Below, piece after piece: positions 12,976 to 26,100 of a stretch of 64,000 nt of DNA. The position numbers and the translations under genes were made by a program. The notes under the pieces were generated by a model. That model saw nothing but the letters and a program-made list of their open reading frames with translations. It did not search any database and was not told the origin of the DNA. The DNA comes from Marthasterias glacialis (lineage: Eukaryota; Echinodermata; Asteroidea; Forcipulatida; Asteriidae): assembly GCA_911728455.2 (NCBI GenBank), contig OU452219.1, positions 22,255,219 to 22,319,218 of the forward strand. The letters are read 5' to 3'. The stretch's first letter is position 1. Every line of letters starts with the position of its first letter.

Positions 12976-14547
12976 AATAGGCTCACAGTCAGAAGACTAG
13001 GTACAATGTGTACACAATCAAACCAGTTTGGCTGTTTGCTTGACTTTAGGATTTGGTGAGAAATATTTTGTCTAAACAAAATACAATTTATTGACGACAA
13101 AGAAAAGGAAATGAGGTAGGGATGTAGTGAAAACCGAAAAACTAATTTTAACTGTCCTAATACTGCTTACAGTTCACTCATTAAGTAATAATACTTCACA
13201 ATCTCTTTTTGATATTATTTGACAGCTTTTTAATCAAGTTCAACTCTCAACAAGGAGGTACAAAATCTGTTTTCTTAAAAAAACAAAAAATAATCTCAAA
13301 AAGGTGATTATCTATTTGGTATAAACATGAAAACAATTTCCCAATCTTCTGTTTGATTTGCGTTCTTCGAATTTTAAATAAAAAAATCTCCTTCAAGTAC
13401 CTGCAGGGAAGTTCTAATGAGCAAACATTTTCTATACATGCTTTTAATAATTCAATATTTTTCCCGATAAACAAATTAGTTTGGAATATGTTGTGCTGGT
13501 AATCATAAAAACTAATAATTCGAAAACATATTTTTTGTAATATTAAATATTGGCATGCTAGAAATTTAATTTCTTCAGTGTAGGTCTTTTTTGCCTTTAG
13601 CGATACCACAAATTATAATTAATAAATAGTATGACTTATAATTTTAAAAAAAGTTGACTTGGACGAAAAATCATTCAATGAAAACATTGAGTTTAGTTTA
13701 TATTTAATAAAATTCTATGTCATTTTTCTGGCCATTTTGAGGTTTTGTAACCAGGTTTACTGATCATATAAAAAAAACAGAGAATATAATATATTGGAGC
13801 ACTGGACTTGAGTGAAGTCAATCGAGTCTTCAAGTTAAACTTGGATGGCCTTGTCAGAGATCAAAAGTTGAAAAATGGATGCAGGTAATACACACACCAC
13901 CATATTTCAAGGCCTCCTCACATTAACACCATTTTCACACTACAGAGCAAATTCTCACGAAATAAAACTTTAACCCCAACTTTTTCAGACTTGAATCCAA
14001 CAACCTTGAAATTGAATCCAACAACACTCTGGTTATTGTTTGATTTTCAAATTTCAATCACCTCGTTTTTTGGTGTTTGCAACCTGCATTGATGAATTTT
14101 CAACATGCAGTTTGACTAATGGGTTTGTTGATAATTAGAGGATATCAATCAATGTACTTTTCTCCCAAAACAATGATGTACATATCCTTTAAGAACAGAA
14201 CTTCATAAGTTTCATACACCGGGTCTAAAGCCGACACCTGGATGTCTGGTTTATCACTTACTATGTTGGATTGGGGCGGGGATTCTTAGTCAAAAATAGA
14301 ATACCATATATCTGTACACGGTTGATTTAACATCAATTGCTCATGAGACATTCTCCTCAACAGTCTAATGTGCCAAACACATTCACTCAATTTTATTTCC
14401 ACTCTCCAAGATGGCACTATGTATTCACCAATTGGGAAAACAACACAATTAGGAGCGTGCATCTGAAGTCATGTACAAAATTGATGAGTAATTGAAGACA
14501 AACGCTGACACTTAATATCACAGCTTGTTCACACCTTGTAGATTATG
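12976..14547. other. COMMD1 downstream region; no gene seen
   Basis: AT-rich DNA. The 120-codon minus-strand ORF at 13247-13609 is rich in F, I, K and N, as expected by chance in such sequence. The COMMD1 polyadenylation signal lies near the right end. Confidence 0.5.
14392..14397 (-). terminator. COMMD1: Polyadenylation signal AATAAA for COMMD1
   Basis: TTTATT on the plus strand reads AATAAA on the minus strand, about 150 bp after the COMMD1 stop codon and in the right orientation for a short 3'UTR. Confidence 0.6.
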
Positions 14548-16806
14548 TCAGTGGCAGTAAGCAGCTAGTTGTTCCTCCATTATGTCCAGATCTTTTGTTA
14601 TCTTGGCCAACTTCACTTCGTCCATCTCAAAACGTACAACATCAGCTTCCTGTAAACAACATTCAAATCACATATTTTGCATTATTGGTTGCTGTTCATA
14701 CACTAAGCTGTATTTTACAGACTTTAGGAAAGTTAAACATTTTGCTGTTTCAACCAGAGTCCTGAAGAACAAATATCCAGAGACTTCGACATCTCCTCAG
14801 AGAAAACGGCCTTTCCCTGTCAAAACTAAAGAACATTGCGAACGCTTCTTAGTGAAAATGCATCATTAGTAAGTTTTCCTGTACCAGATATACATGTAGC
14901 AAAATGTTTAGTTTGATCGACAGTTATACTTACCTGATCTGAGTTCTGTTCAGCGAGTTGCAATTCTACGATGGCTGTAGGTGTATTTATCTGCTCAATG
15001 TGTTTAGCTTGACTCTTAATGTCAATCCTCCAACTCATGCCCTTCAGTTTGTTCCCCCATGTGCACTGAAATTAATCAAGCATGCTGTATATTAACCAGA
15101 AATATTGCAAAGATTGGTAATAGACTCACATTTCGACCCTAGCAGAGTCTTTTTGAAAGCAGAAAACTCTCTTACTCTCTGATTTTAGCCTTTGACAAAG
15201 ACTCTGCAGGGTCACACATCAGGCCATTACCACTACTGTTTGCTTATATACCACTGGTCATTTTGGTTGGTCAGCAGTTTGCAACAGCTTATTCCTTTTT
15301 CTCAAAATTAACAGAAACACCATTTTAAAATAGCAAAGAAATTTCTCTTGGTATCGTAGTAATTGTATTGGGTTCTTATGAAGCAGACATCATAGTACTA
15401 GATGATCTAAGGTCAAGGCACTTTACAACATTATCCTTGTTCATGAGGGATACTTAGACCATTCCTAAAACTTTCTCCACTCCCTTGGGAGCATACAATT
15501 CCAAGCTGCTTAAATTAGTGCCAATCCACTAACATCTTAGCCATCACAGGTTCCTATTTATACACCTCGGTTAAGAGAAGCACTTTTATGGTCAAGTGCT
15601 TTGCTCAGGGACACAAGTGTCATGACCAGGATTTTCAACCGCACCCCGATAACTAGGCCATCAGAAAATTGAGTCCTACGTGCTAGAACGCTCGGTCATA
15701 TTTGGGAAAACTGAAAACGTTTGGGAACACTGTAACATGAGGTATTAATATTTCTGGTACTTGAAAAACAACTTTGAAGTTACCTTGGAAACAATACTAT
15801 TGTGAATTTTAGTTCTATTGCTTCTCCAGAATTTACTGAAAGCTGTTGCTTGTACCGAGTTGATTCCACCTTTCTTCTTGGTCTGTGATGTAAGGAATGC
15901 TTCTAGCTGATTCACATCCATATCGGCGGAGACTATATTCTGTACACAATGAAACAAAACAACTTTCAATTGGACGACAAGATTAATAAATGTTTTCATA
16001 AAGCCAGTTTGGTAATGTATGGTCAGATGATTGACACCTTGTCTTGCAATGAGTGACATCACAAACACGCACTAGTACTAGTAATAGCAGTCGCACTAAC
16101 ACTACTAGTCCTACTACTAGTACTGGTCACTACTGTCAGCCAAATACTAGTCTGCCAATTATGGGAGTCAAATATACAAGTCAAGAAATGGCATGTTATG
16201 ATGCGCATCGAATTGCATACACGTCAACAATGGCAATGCAGGTCTCACTCTAACCAAGTGCATCACCTAATAAAAAATGCTAAATGTAGTTAAAGTATTG
16301 ATGCACACTGCACTGCACAACATTCAACAACATACACATGACACAGTCACACACACAGGCACACTGACACAGCAACAGACAGTCAGTACAGACTTGTAGT
16401 ACGTAGTAGTACAGTACAGGGAATCTGAATCCCAATTCCAAAATGGCATAACCAAGATTTATCGTGGCCTTGGGTGATTGATGACGTCTGGTGAATTGGG
16501 TCAATAGATTTTGATCAGTTCCAATGGTTTTTTTTGTCAATCAAGACAATGGGCATTGCCAATGGCAATGGCAATGGCAATGCGGTTTTGTACAATGTTG
16601 TACAAACAGAAGTGTTTACATTTTATTATGACCTTCAATAAATTCTTGATTTTAGCAAGCAATGCTACGAAATCCTCTTCACTTGCATCAGCCATAAGTT
16701 CCTCCTTGAGAAATTCATCACTTAATTCCTCCTGGCCAAGGTATTCACGTTTTGCAAGTCCATTTAACAAACCCAAAACAGTACGTGCCTCCTCCTCAGT
16801 CGCCAT
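14548..16806 (-). CDS. COMMD1: COMM domain-containing protein 1
   Basis: Four exons on the minus strand: 16633-16806, 15784-15939, 14934-15065 and 14548-14649 (last includes the stop), all joining in phase 0 with GT-AG borders. They give a 187-aa protein; human COMMD1 has 190. The N-terminal helical part reads VLGLLNGLAKREYLG; exon 2 carries ADMDVNQLEAFLTSQTKKKGG, matching human ADMDFNQLEAFLTAQTKKQGG almost residue for residue; exon 3 has the COMM-domain core MSWRIDIKSQ and NTPTAIVELQL; exon 4 begins EADVVRFEMDEVKLAKI. In the family COMMD1 sits in the ten-member COMMD ring of the CCC (Commander) complex, which works with WASH and retriever in endosomal recycling, copper transport and NF-kB turnover. 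The start at 16806 is chosen because it aligns with the human start, although the frame stays open upstream. The donor of exon 1 is GTCATA, a weak site. A hexanucleotide repeat lies in intron 1. Confidence 0.96.
15120..15225. repeat. Hairpin repeat with TTCGACCCTAGCAGAGTC core
   Basis: Lies in COMMD1 intron 2. The left part (CACATTTCGACCCTAGCAGA then GTCTTT) is repeated in inverted form at the right (AAAGACTCTGCAGGGTC then ACAC). The same core recurs in the hairpin of COQ6 intron 3 at 22872-23009, so it is a dispersed family. Confidence 0.6.
15560..15670 (-). repeat. tRNA-derived SINE-like fragment
   Basis: Shares the phrase 'gacacaagtgtcatgaccag' and neighbouring bases with the repeat at 30740-30900. 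Read on the minus strand it resembles a pol III B box. It lies in COMMD1 intron 2, upstream of exon 3. Confidence 0.45.
16554..16582. repeat. (GGCAAT)n hexanucleotide repeat
   Basis: About five GGCAAT units directly inside COMMD1 intron 1, some 50 bp past the exon 1 donor. Confidence 0.85.
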
Positions 16807-17181
16807 CTTGATTAGGTCAAAGGTTAAACGTTTAACCGGCGGTGGTTTGACAGGTAGATGCTTCAAAAGAAATTGCACTACAATATAAATACTTTAATAC
16901 ATTTAATTTGCATAAACATTCAATCAAATGTAATACTAAATTCTGCAAATTATTTTTGTCTTTGTTTTGTGTATGCTTTTATTAATTTTGGTTGCTTATT
17001 TTATTCATTTCTTACCTTGTGTGAGAAAAAATGATAAGGCAATACAGTCTGATGAAGCATGTAATCATGTAAACACAACTTCGCTGCGAGAGAGAAAGTG
17101 GTGCCTGGCGGTTGTATTGTCATAAAGTTTTTCTTGTAATTAATACTATGTAAGTTGTTAAAACGTTTTAATGAATACACC
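16807..17181. promoter_or_regulatory. Shared bidirectional promoter region, COMMD1/COQ6
   Basis: This interval separates the COMMD1 start codon (minus) from the COQ6 start codon (plus). On the minus strand a strong donor-like ACAAG/GTAAGA at about 17012-17017 suggests a 5'UTR exon of COMMD1 that would overlap COQ6 exon 1 in antisense. No TATA box was assigned. Head-to-head housekeeping genes this close usually share a promoter; that is inference here. Confidence 0.55.
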
Positions 17182-20100
17182 ATGCAGTCAGCTGTAGCAA
17201 GTAAACGGATTGGGGCCTTCATATTGTCTCTCGTCAAGAGCAGTGGTCGGTGCAAGGTGAGCACATTCTGCTAAAAAGCTATCTATGCACATTTGTACTA
17301 CGAAATACGATAAACCCTTTGGTAGGACTAGGACGTCAGTCTCCGTTGCACTGACACTGACGTCCTGGGTATAAAGCTTGAGACCAAAATTACATGTGTT
17401 GTTGTCTCATATTTTTACCTGATGTTGGAAGCTGAAAGTACGTACATATATTCCCAGTACTTTAAACTACTCCTTAGTCGTTGAATATCTTTTAAATATC
17501 TGCGTTCACTGAAACTGTGAAAGTTGTACTTATTTAAGTTCGTGTTTTATTTTAAGTTAAAATAAAACTTGTACAAATCGTCCCAAACATAATGTACTTT
17601 CCTTGTGAAGTTTTTATATGCACTACTTGTGCCCCAAAAATGCATTGCTTGCAATGTCGAGGGTGGCGCGCAAATTTGAAACTTGGGCAAGAGAAATTAG
17701 CACACAACAGATTATACCCAATAGAGCTCTAGCTCAAAGTTGTGCGCACATGTTAAATTTGCACACTGCAACTGCACATGCACATGCATGGTATTGGTTA
17801 GTTAAACGGCATCATATTCCGCATGTGTGTTGTTCGGTTTTACCGAAGAGCAACTGAAATTTTGGCCGATTTCTATTTCAGGTCTAATTTTCATTTTAAT
17901 TTCCTTAATAATGTAAACTTGCTCAAAAATTTAAAGATTTATGGACCTGCCAGTTTGCAAGTATTTGACACAAGGAAGCTAATTTAATCAGGTATAACAA
18001 TGTATACTTTGGTTATAAATTTTTGCACTATGTAGCGACCCCTTTATATCCAGGACGTCAGTGGCAGTGCAACAGGGACTGATGTCCTACCAGGGGTAGC
18101 ACATTTCTTAGACCCAGTAACTGGGGCGCTGTACTTCTTTTTTTTTCAATGTTTTGACATGGACGGACGGTCATACAAGTGCCCTAGGCAAATGTACGTG
18201 TTTTGGCTGTGATGAAGGCAATTTGCTGTGATTTTTAGATACCCTGTCCAAAAAAATGTCCCAAGTGATGACAAAGACACAACAAAATAGCTAGAAAATC
18301 ACCTACTGGCTTCTCAAGATATCAAAGATGAAATAACATTGACCATGTTAACAGGCAGTCAATTTTAATTGTACTCACGATCATTTTCTGTCCTCCAAAT
18401 CAATGTCTTTAGGCCCAAAACCTATGCCCACTATGTAGCCATTAGGCCTGTTAGATCCAATTTCATTCTGGACTCGAGGTCATGTGACAATTTGCATTTG
18501 CGATCTGGAAATTGTCAACGGCTGTTACGAGGCTAAAAAAGGACGTGTAACACTATGTGGATTGCGTATTCGCTGATGCCCTGAGTTACAATTTTACATA
18601 TTTTTTGGCGCAGTCAACGTAGGATGCCAGCTATGTAGTGTTGGCTTGTTGAAATGCGGGATGGAAAATGCCCCCGCCCCACAATGGCTACAGAGCGAGC
18701 GTTTGTTTCAACCAACCTACACTACACAGCTGGTATCCTGCGTTGACTGCGCAAAACAATATATCACTCAGCTCAGCGGTATTCTTAAAAAAAATATACG
18801 ATTCCGGCCGTTCCAAGAAATTAATTCCAAGAAATTAACTCCAAGAAATTAATTCCAAGAAATTAATGCGGTCAGGTGGCACAGAAACATTTTGAGAAAA
18901 ATTTACATAAATGTCCCTCGTAAGGAGTGAATTCAATCATTGATTCCAGCGTCTTTTTCTCCTCTGTTTAGCACCATTAAACTCATTGCCCACAGAACGT
19001 TTTGTGCAGTTTGCCCTGTCAACTGCACCCACAAAGAACATTATGAATGCATAGATTAAATGATCCCCATTGTGTGTCCTTGACAATTTGGCATCTTAAT
19101 GTTGCATTTCAGCCCAATTCACAGAGCTGCTTAATGGCCGATTTTGTGCTTACTGTGCCATTTCATAGCGCTGCTAAGCAGAAGCACACAAAAAAGGCAT
19201 GCTATTCTTCTGATTCTCTCTATAGGAAAATGAATGACGTAACAATACAAATCCTAATTCACTTGCTAACCTGTGAAATATGCTTATGATTAGCAAATTT
19301 TTCTGGTAAAGTTAGCACAAAAATTTGCTTACTGATAACCTGCGCTATGAAACTGGCCCCTGGTGTTAAGTTGCTAAGCATCAAAATTGTTTTTCTGACT
19401 GCATGGATCGAACACTGGACCAACGAAATCACGTATTTTCCTGCTGTTTCATAAAACACTGTAGAAACCCGACATAGTTGCCACTTGTCAGTCACCCTAT
19501 AACATTGAAGTAAACAGCAGTATAAAAAAATCCATTCCCCCAATAATTATTAAACCAATTATTAAAGAATTAAATTACCTGCTTTCACTTTATAAAGTCT
19601 TAAGTTTGAAATTACTTTTGTATTGTCACGTTACCCTGACCCAGGTTACTGTGAGAATGACAAGACTATTTTAATAAAAAAATCCATCAAAATCAGATAT
19701 TAAATAAAACCAATTAGTCAGACAGTCTTTGTACATGTTGTACAATTACTAAGTATTTTATATTATCACAATTCCACTTGACTCTGATTGATTTCATAGA
19801 AACTTTGACTTATACTTATTCCTTCACAGGTTCCATCACGTGTTCCATCACAAACACCTCAATACCTTCAGAATCACTTAGACCTTTTGCCAGCTTGGAC
19901 ATCAGTTTCCTCAATCTCAAGGAATGTGTGTAGTCAAGCAGACAATGGAGACAGAAGTAAAGCTGATGGTGGGAAGGGAGCTGAAAGAAAGAGAGATGAG
20001 GAGGGAATCATACCATTTTATGATATCGTTATTGCTGGTGGTGGCATGACAGGACGTGCTATGGCATGTGCACTGGGTAAGTCATGGGTGATGGGGACAT

Positions 20101-23100
20101 GACTGAACATGCAAGAGTTGTGTTTTAATGTTTTGGTTTTCACCTACACCGATGTGTGTATTTAAGCACTGCCATACTCAGTACTTCCTGAGTCCTGCAG
20201 AAAAAAATCCAGTCATACTACTTGGATAGGATTTGAACACACGACCCTTGCAGATTTCTAGAGCAGATTTCTTAAAACCGCTAGACCGCCCAGTGACAAG
20301 AGGCCAGTTCATATCCTGTAATTAGCCTCTGGTCACCGGGCACCCTTGGTGGTCTAGTTGATTAAGATATTTGCGCTAGAATGCTGGGGTCGTGGGTTCA
20401 AATCCCACCCGAGTTGCATACCCGTGGATTGAGAAGCACCAAGTATACAGTACTTATTACAGACCAGTGTACATGTTGGGCAAAACCAAAAATATTTTTC
20501 TTTATCCCGATTTAAATTATTCCTCTGTTAAACTTTGCATTATATTAATTTTATTCTGGTCTTTTTCTGCCGCATGTCATGCCAGAGAAATGCATACAAA
20601 CATGTTTTCAAAACAGAAAGTAAATAAATGAGGAATGTTGTTTTCTTAAAGAAACATGTTGTGAAGCATTTGTGATACGCTTTTCTTTTTGGGGTTAAGA
20701 GTTTGGTTTGAACCATTTAACTGAATATTCTTCCTAAAATCATGCAGTAGATATCTATGTGCCCTTTAAATAGAACTTGCCCAATTATTTTAGTAAGCCT
20801 TATCTGCTATAAATAAACATAACCTAACGTGCTTGATCGAACACTTGATGGGTTTTCCATTCTGGTTAAAACGTTTGAGGTGATTTGTCCTTCATGCAAC
20901 CACCTGAGCGCAACTGGAGAGCCACTAAATGTAATCTCAGGTGGTTAAACCACACACAAAAATGACATGATGGTTGGTTTTCAGAAGGGACCAAACAAAC
21001 AATTTATTAAGGTTTTCTGCTAAGTGTGCTGGGTGGACTGTTTTCAAGATTTCCTTTAGTCGCTTGTCCCTTGAAGGGTAAAAAATGGTTTTGATGGGAT
21101 AGGATAAATTACGGGGTGGTGAGACCTTATGCTTCACAGAGACAAAAGAGATTATTGCCTCCATGCCACTGGTCATTGCCTTGATGCCCTGTGAATTGCA
21201 CCAGTACAAATATTCAGTTCCCTCAGAGCATGCTCAGGGGCCTTTCCCTTCTAAAATTCTATTCAGTTAGTTGGCTGCCTTTGTAGGATATGATGTTGCA
21301 GGCCTGAATAACAATTACTGTTACTATAAATCCAAACATGTTCAGGTGTTGAGTTACGATAGAGCGAATGATATTTAGTTTGTCCTTAACTTTTTCAGTG
21401 AATAACCAGCAGTACCAGATTCACTAGTTAAGGTTACCCTTTTACATTGTCATTGGTACGGGACTTGCAGTGGTGTAACCAGACATTTTCTTTTTTTTGG
21501 GGGGGGGGGTGCATGGGGGGCAAGGTAGGGCAAAGACATAATCTGGGGCTATTTAATGTATCAAACCATTTGTTTGTAAATTTTTTAGATCTCATTTGGG
21601 GGGGGGGGGGGGGGTGGGGCAAGATGGGAGGGGACCAAGGGTTCTGAGTGGGGGAGCTCAGGCTCATCCCTGCCCCCCTCTGGTTATGCCACTGGGGACT
21701 TGAAAGCATTACAATAATCTGTGCATGGAATAGATTTAAACAATGCAGATTTAGGAAGTAATGAACAAGCCAGCCGGACCACTCAGAGAGATTTTTGACT
21801 GGTCCCCAGGTGTTTTTACTAGCATTTGACCAGCGGACAGAACGCTGTTTAGGAGAAAAAGGTTTTAATACTGAACTGGAACATGATTTTGTATTTGTTT
21901 TACAGGTTTAGAGGCAGATCTTGATCATTACAAGATCTTAATGATAGAAGGAAACAGTCCACTCCAACCTTTACCAGATGATCTTCCTGATGAGTACAGT
22001 AATAGAGTATGTGCTCTCAACCATGGATCCATCGACTTACTCACTAGTAAGATTATTCTATACAAAATATCTGTGATGCTGTATGACTGGAGACCGGTCT
22101 CGGACGCGAGACCGGACTCAAGTCCATTTGTTTGTGGACTCAGTTTTGAAGAAAGTGACTCTGACTTGGACTCGACCCTGGGACTCAGCATGCCTGGCTC
22201 AGGACCGGGAAAAACGGTGAAAAACACACAACTTGTGGTCATTAATGAAAAAAAAATAAAATTATCTTGATGCGTTGACCATGCCTTTGCATGTGAACCA
22301 CAGATTCTGTTCTTCGATGGATTACGGCTATTGATTTTCTACTTGGTACAGAGCGACACTCAAAATGAAACACTCGGATTTTGAAAAAGTCAGTTAAGAT
22401 TTTTGTAAGTTTGTGCTTACGCAAGATGTTTTTTCCGCAAGATGTTCGGTGGGACAACAAGAACTTGTACTCAGACTCAGACAACAGGGACTTGACTACA
22501 GCACTGTTGTGATGCTCCATGCCAAAATGAGGCAGTTCTCAGAAATATTGTGAAGACAACCAAAATATCAGCCTTGATATCGATGTGATTTGATGTCTTA
22601 AACAGTCTTTATGCTGTGAAGTGCATACCTTATAGGTCCTAATTGGTGTGTTATTTGAAAGCTCCTCTTCTCATCTATTTAATGGGCAAATAAACCTTGT
22701 TTTGAGTTGTTGTGGGAAGTACCTGGTTTTGTCATGGGGCATCATATTTAGATGGTATCAGAAATGCTGTTATTGTACATGTTGTAGCAATCATACATGT
22801 TTCTGTCTAACTTCATGCAGTCAAACCGTTATTTCAACTTGTCAAGTCATCTTTTAAAAATTCCTGAGTAGATCTCGTTTGCAAGAAAAATAAAAAAGGG
22901 GAAAATTGTTAATGGCTTCACATTTCGACCCTAGCAGACTCTACATCAAAGACTTTGAGATGTGAAGCCATTAACAATTTTCCCTTTTAATTTTTCTTGC
23001 AAATGAGATGTTCCTCAGGCATGCAAACTTCCTCAGGCATGTAACTTTTCAGCTGATAGCTGATTTCGTTGTTATTATCAAATGTTGTTTGTTGCACATA

Positions 23101-26100
23101 TTTACAGAAAAATGTCTTTTCCTCAAACAGAGAGTCTTGAAGAATATTTGAGATCCTTGGATCGTAAATAATTGTAACGAGTAATATTGCCTTGATTGTT
23201 AGTCCAGAATTTCACTCTGATTATTGTAGGTATAGGGGCTTGGACCCATATAGTGAATCACAGAGTACAACCGATACGTAGCATGCAGGTCTGGGACGCC
23301 TGCTCAGACTCCTCCATCTCATTCAGAAATCAGCAAGAGATGACTCAAGAACTTGCTTACATCGTTGAGAATGATGTGACGGTAGATGCTCTGAGTAGAC
23401 AGCTGGAGCAACTTGTGAATAGAGTCAAGATCCAGTATAACAGCACAATTCAAGATGTTAAGGTATAGTCATCATTGTAGTCATTTTATAAGCAGTTATC
23501 CCCACATGCATAAGGGGCCGTTAACAATTATCAACATTTTCAAGAGCGTAAAAACCACACACTTTTTTAGGACCCCCTCTTCCCCAAAAATGTTGAATTC
23601 TTTCTCGCTATTTTGTGTTTGTAAGTGCAGAATGCCACTGTAAGCAGAGCTGTAAATTGGGCCCGGCTGAGGGAGGGAAATTTGGGTCACACACCCCCAT
23701 AGCTCAGTGATGCGCCTAGGCAGGAGCTAGTGCTAAGCCCAAGCTTATCCTGTTGTGGTTTCCCACCTTCACACACCATTAAGCTAAGCCTACCTGTTAG
23801 CTAAACCTCTTCCGCAGTACTTAAGCAGCATACAGCAGCAGAGTCCAGTATTCTCCTGAAGACGATCAGACTATACTGATCGAAACGTCAATTTGTTAAA
23901 CTGTCGGTTCTGTTCAGAACTACCACAACAGATAGAGAGGGTTTTATGTACATGGTGTCTCTGCAAACCTCACTAGATTGTATTCCCATCATGCAAAGTT
24001 TCAAATCCAACTTAATATTACATCCCAATGTTTTACGAAAAATGTTATTTTCATCATTGATTTTTACTAAAGTCACAATTGTGCATTTTTATTTTATTTT
24101 AGCAAGCGTACACAGGCTACTGACCACCCCCCTCCCACCTCCCCCATTTACAATTTTTACACTCTCGTTAAATGTTGATAAATGTGAATGGCTGAAAAAT
24201 ATAGCACTTCTGTGTCCCATACCTAACATTAGAAGGTTGAATTTAAAGTTAGTCTCAGGGACTGCTGTGCTTATCATCATCATCAGTTAAGGTCTTTGAT
24301 TTTACAACCATTAAACAGTGCAGCATGCACAATGTCTTACAGCGCCTGGCACTTTCCTCACTTTTGTGACAAACTACAGTTTAACAAAAATGGTTGTTTT
24401 TTGATAGCTTTATACCAACTTCATATCCCAAATTTCTCAGAAAATGTTATTTTTCATCAGTGACTTTTACTGCATTCACAGTTGTGCATTGAGAAATTTG
24501 AACTTTACACTGGTTTTCAGAATGCTAATTATTGAAGTAAGTTGCTTGATGGCCTCTGTCATTTCCTTCATCAAACATCAATGATGATACTAATTGTTGA
24601 CTAAATTAATAATTGATGGAATGTTGACTGAATTATTTATTCATTTCATTGACGTCTGCTCTTCCTTTTTAGTTGGATACACATTAAATTGATTTATATG
24701 TACATAGCATGAGAGGAACAATCATTAAGTTACGTCCACATTATGTAGGACAGTTGAAACCAGTTAGAGATTGATGTATAGCCATGTTTCTCCCTATCTG
24801 CTCGTTTGTTGTAGAAGTCATGTTTACTGCAACTCGAGTATGCAAACGATCAGTTGAGGTGTTCTTTATTTCAGTGTACAATCCTACTCTTTCACTTCAA
24901 CTCAAAACTCACATTTATTTCCACTCCAAATGAATGAATATTAAGCAGTACGAGAAAAGATAGATTTATAAAAGGGAATCATTTGATAAGTAGATGGGTA
25001 TGGAGGCATCTTACTTGAAGCCGAGGCTTGTGGTGAGATGCCTGATGGACAGCCAGACACAGAACAAGAACAACAACACAACACCAGACAGACAGGTTGG
25101 ACCCAGACAGAACCAAATCACAAAATTAGAGATAAACATTAGTAAAAGGTCGCAAAGAAAAAAACCAATTTAGAAGCAGACTGCATGTAGTTCAGAATAA
25201 AATGAGGGCTTAGTTGGGAGACAGGAGCTCGTTTATGGGAATGTCTGAATTAATGAGTTACATTGCAAAGTAGATACATGTATCATAGTACACACATCTA
25301 CATGGTGATCAAAGTGAACTTCAGCTAGACTGGTATCTGTTTAGTGTTTAGTATGATGGTTGTCATTGTGATATGCTATGGGAACGAGCCCAGAATGCAG
25401 TAGGATACTATTTCTGCTTAACCAACCAGCACATTATGGATTATCGGAACAATGACGTGCAATAAAGCAGCCTACATTAGTCCAATTACTTAGGATCTGA
25501 ATTAGATCGTTGTGGTGAAGCTAGACCTGTTTCAGTCTACACTGTATACAATATTTAAAGGCCTTGAAAGCTCATCTTTCTATTATTTACCCAGTCAGTC
25601 AGTTTCCCTTGTGGTTTATTGCTTTCTACTATTTCATACAAATGTACAGTATTGTTACTTCACATTCAAATTGTTGATAATTTTAAGTTACTTGTAGAAA
25701 GCCAGTGAATTTTTTAACAAGTTGCTGAAAATGGGGGGAAAATTTAGTTTGGTTGTAAGGAAATAGTGCATCATAGTGATTACAAAAATTAAAATGTCTT
25801 CATAATTAGGCTGGATTAAATTCACCTGGAATGAAGTTGCCATAGCAGATTCAAACTTTGGAAAAGTGGATTGTACATAAACATAACGTCAATACTTATA
25901 TATTTATATTCATTTTTGTTTTATTGGTCCTTATAAAGGAAATTTGTTTCATTACTTGCAACAAGATTGATAGATTGATAAAAATAAACAATTATATACA
26001 TACAGGCAATGCTTTTCATTTCTGATGGAATTCTCATACATGGTTGGGTGATAAATTTGCTTTTTACTAAGCACTGTGTATATCAGCACTTTCCTGAGTC

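Noticed and set aside
13247-13609. 120-codon minus-strand ORF
   Set aside because: Composition (F, I, K, N, Y) is what AT-rich DNA gives by chance; no domain or splice context.
17001-17264. 87-codon minus-strand ORF ending at a good donor
   Set aside because: It is antisense to COQ6 exon 1; as an N-terminal extension of COMMD1 it does not match the family start, so at most it is leader sequence.
20340-20430. Possible functional tRNA gene
   Set aside because: A and B boxes are present but acceptor and anticodon stems do not form; fits a SINE.
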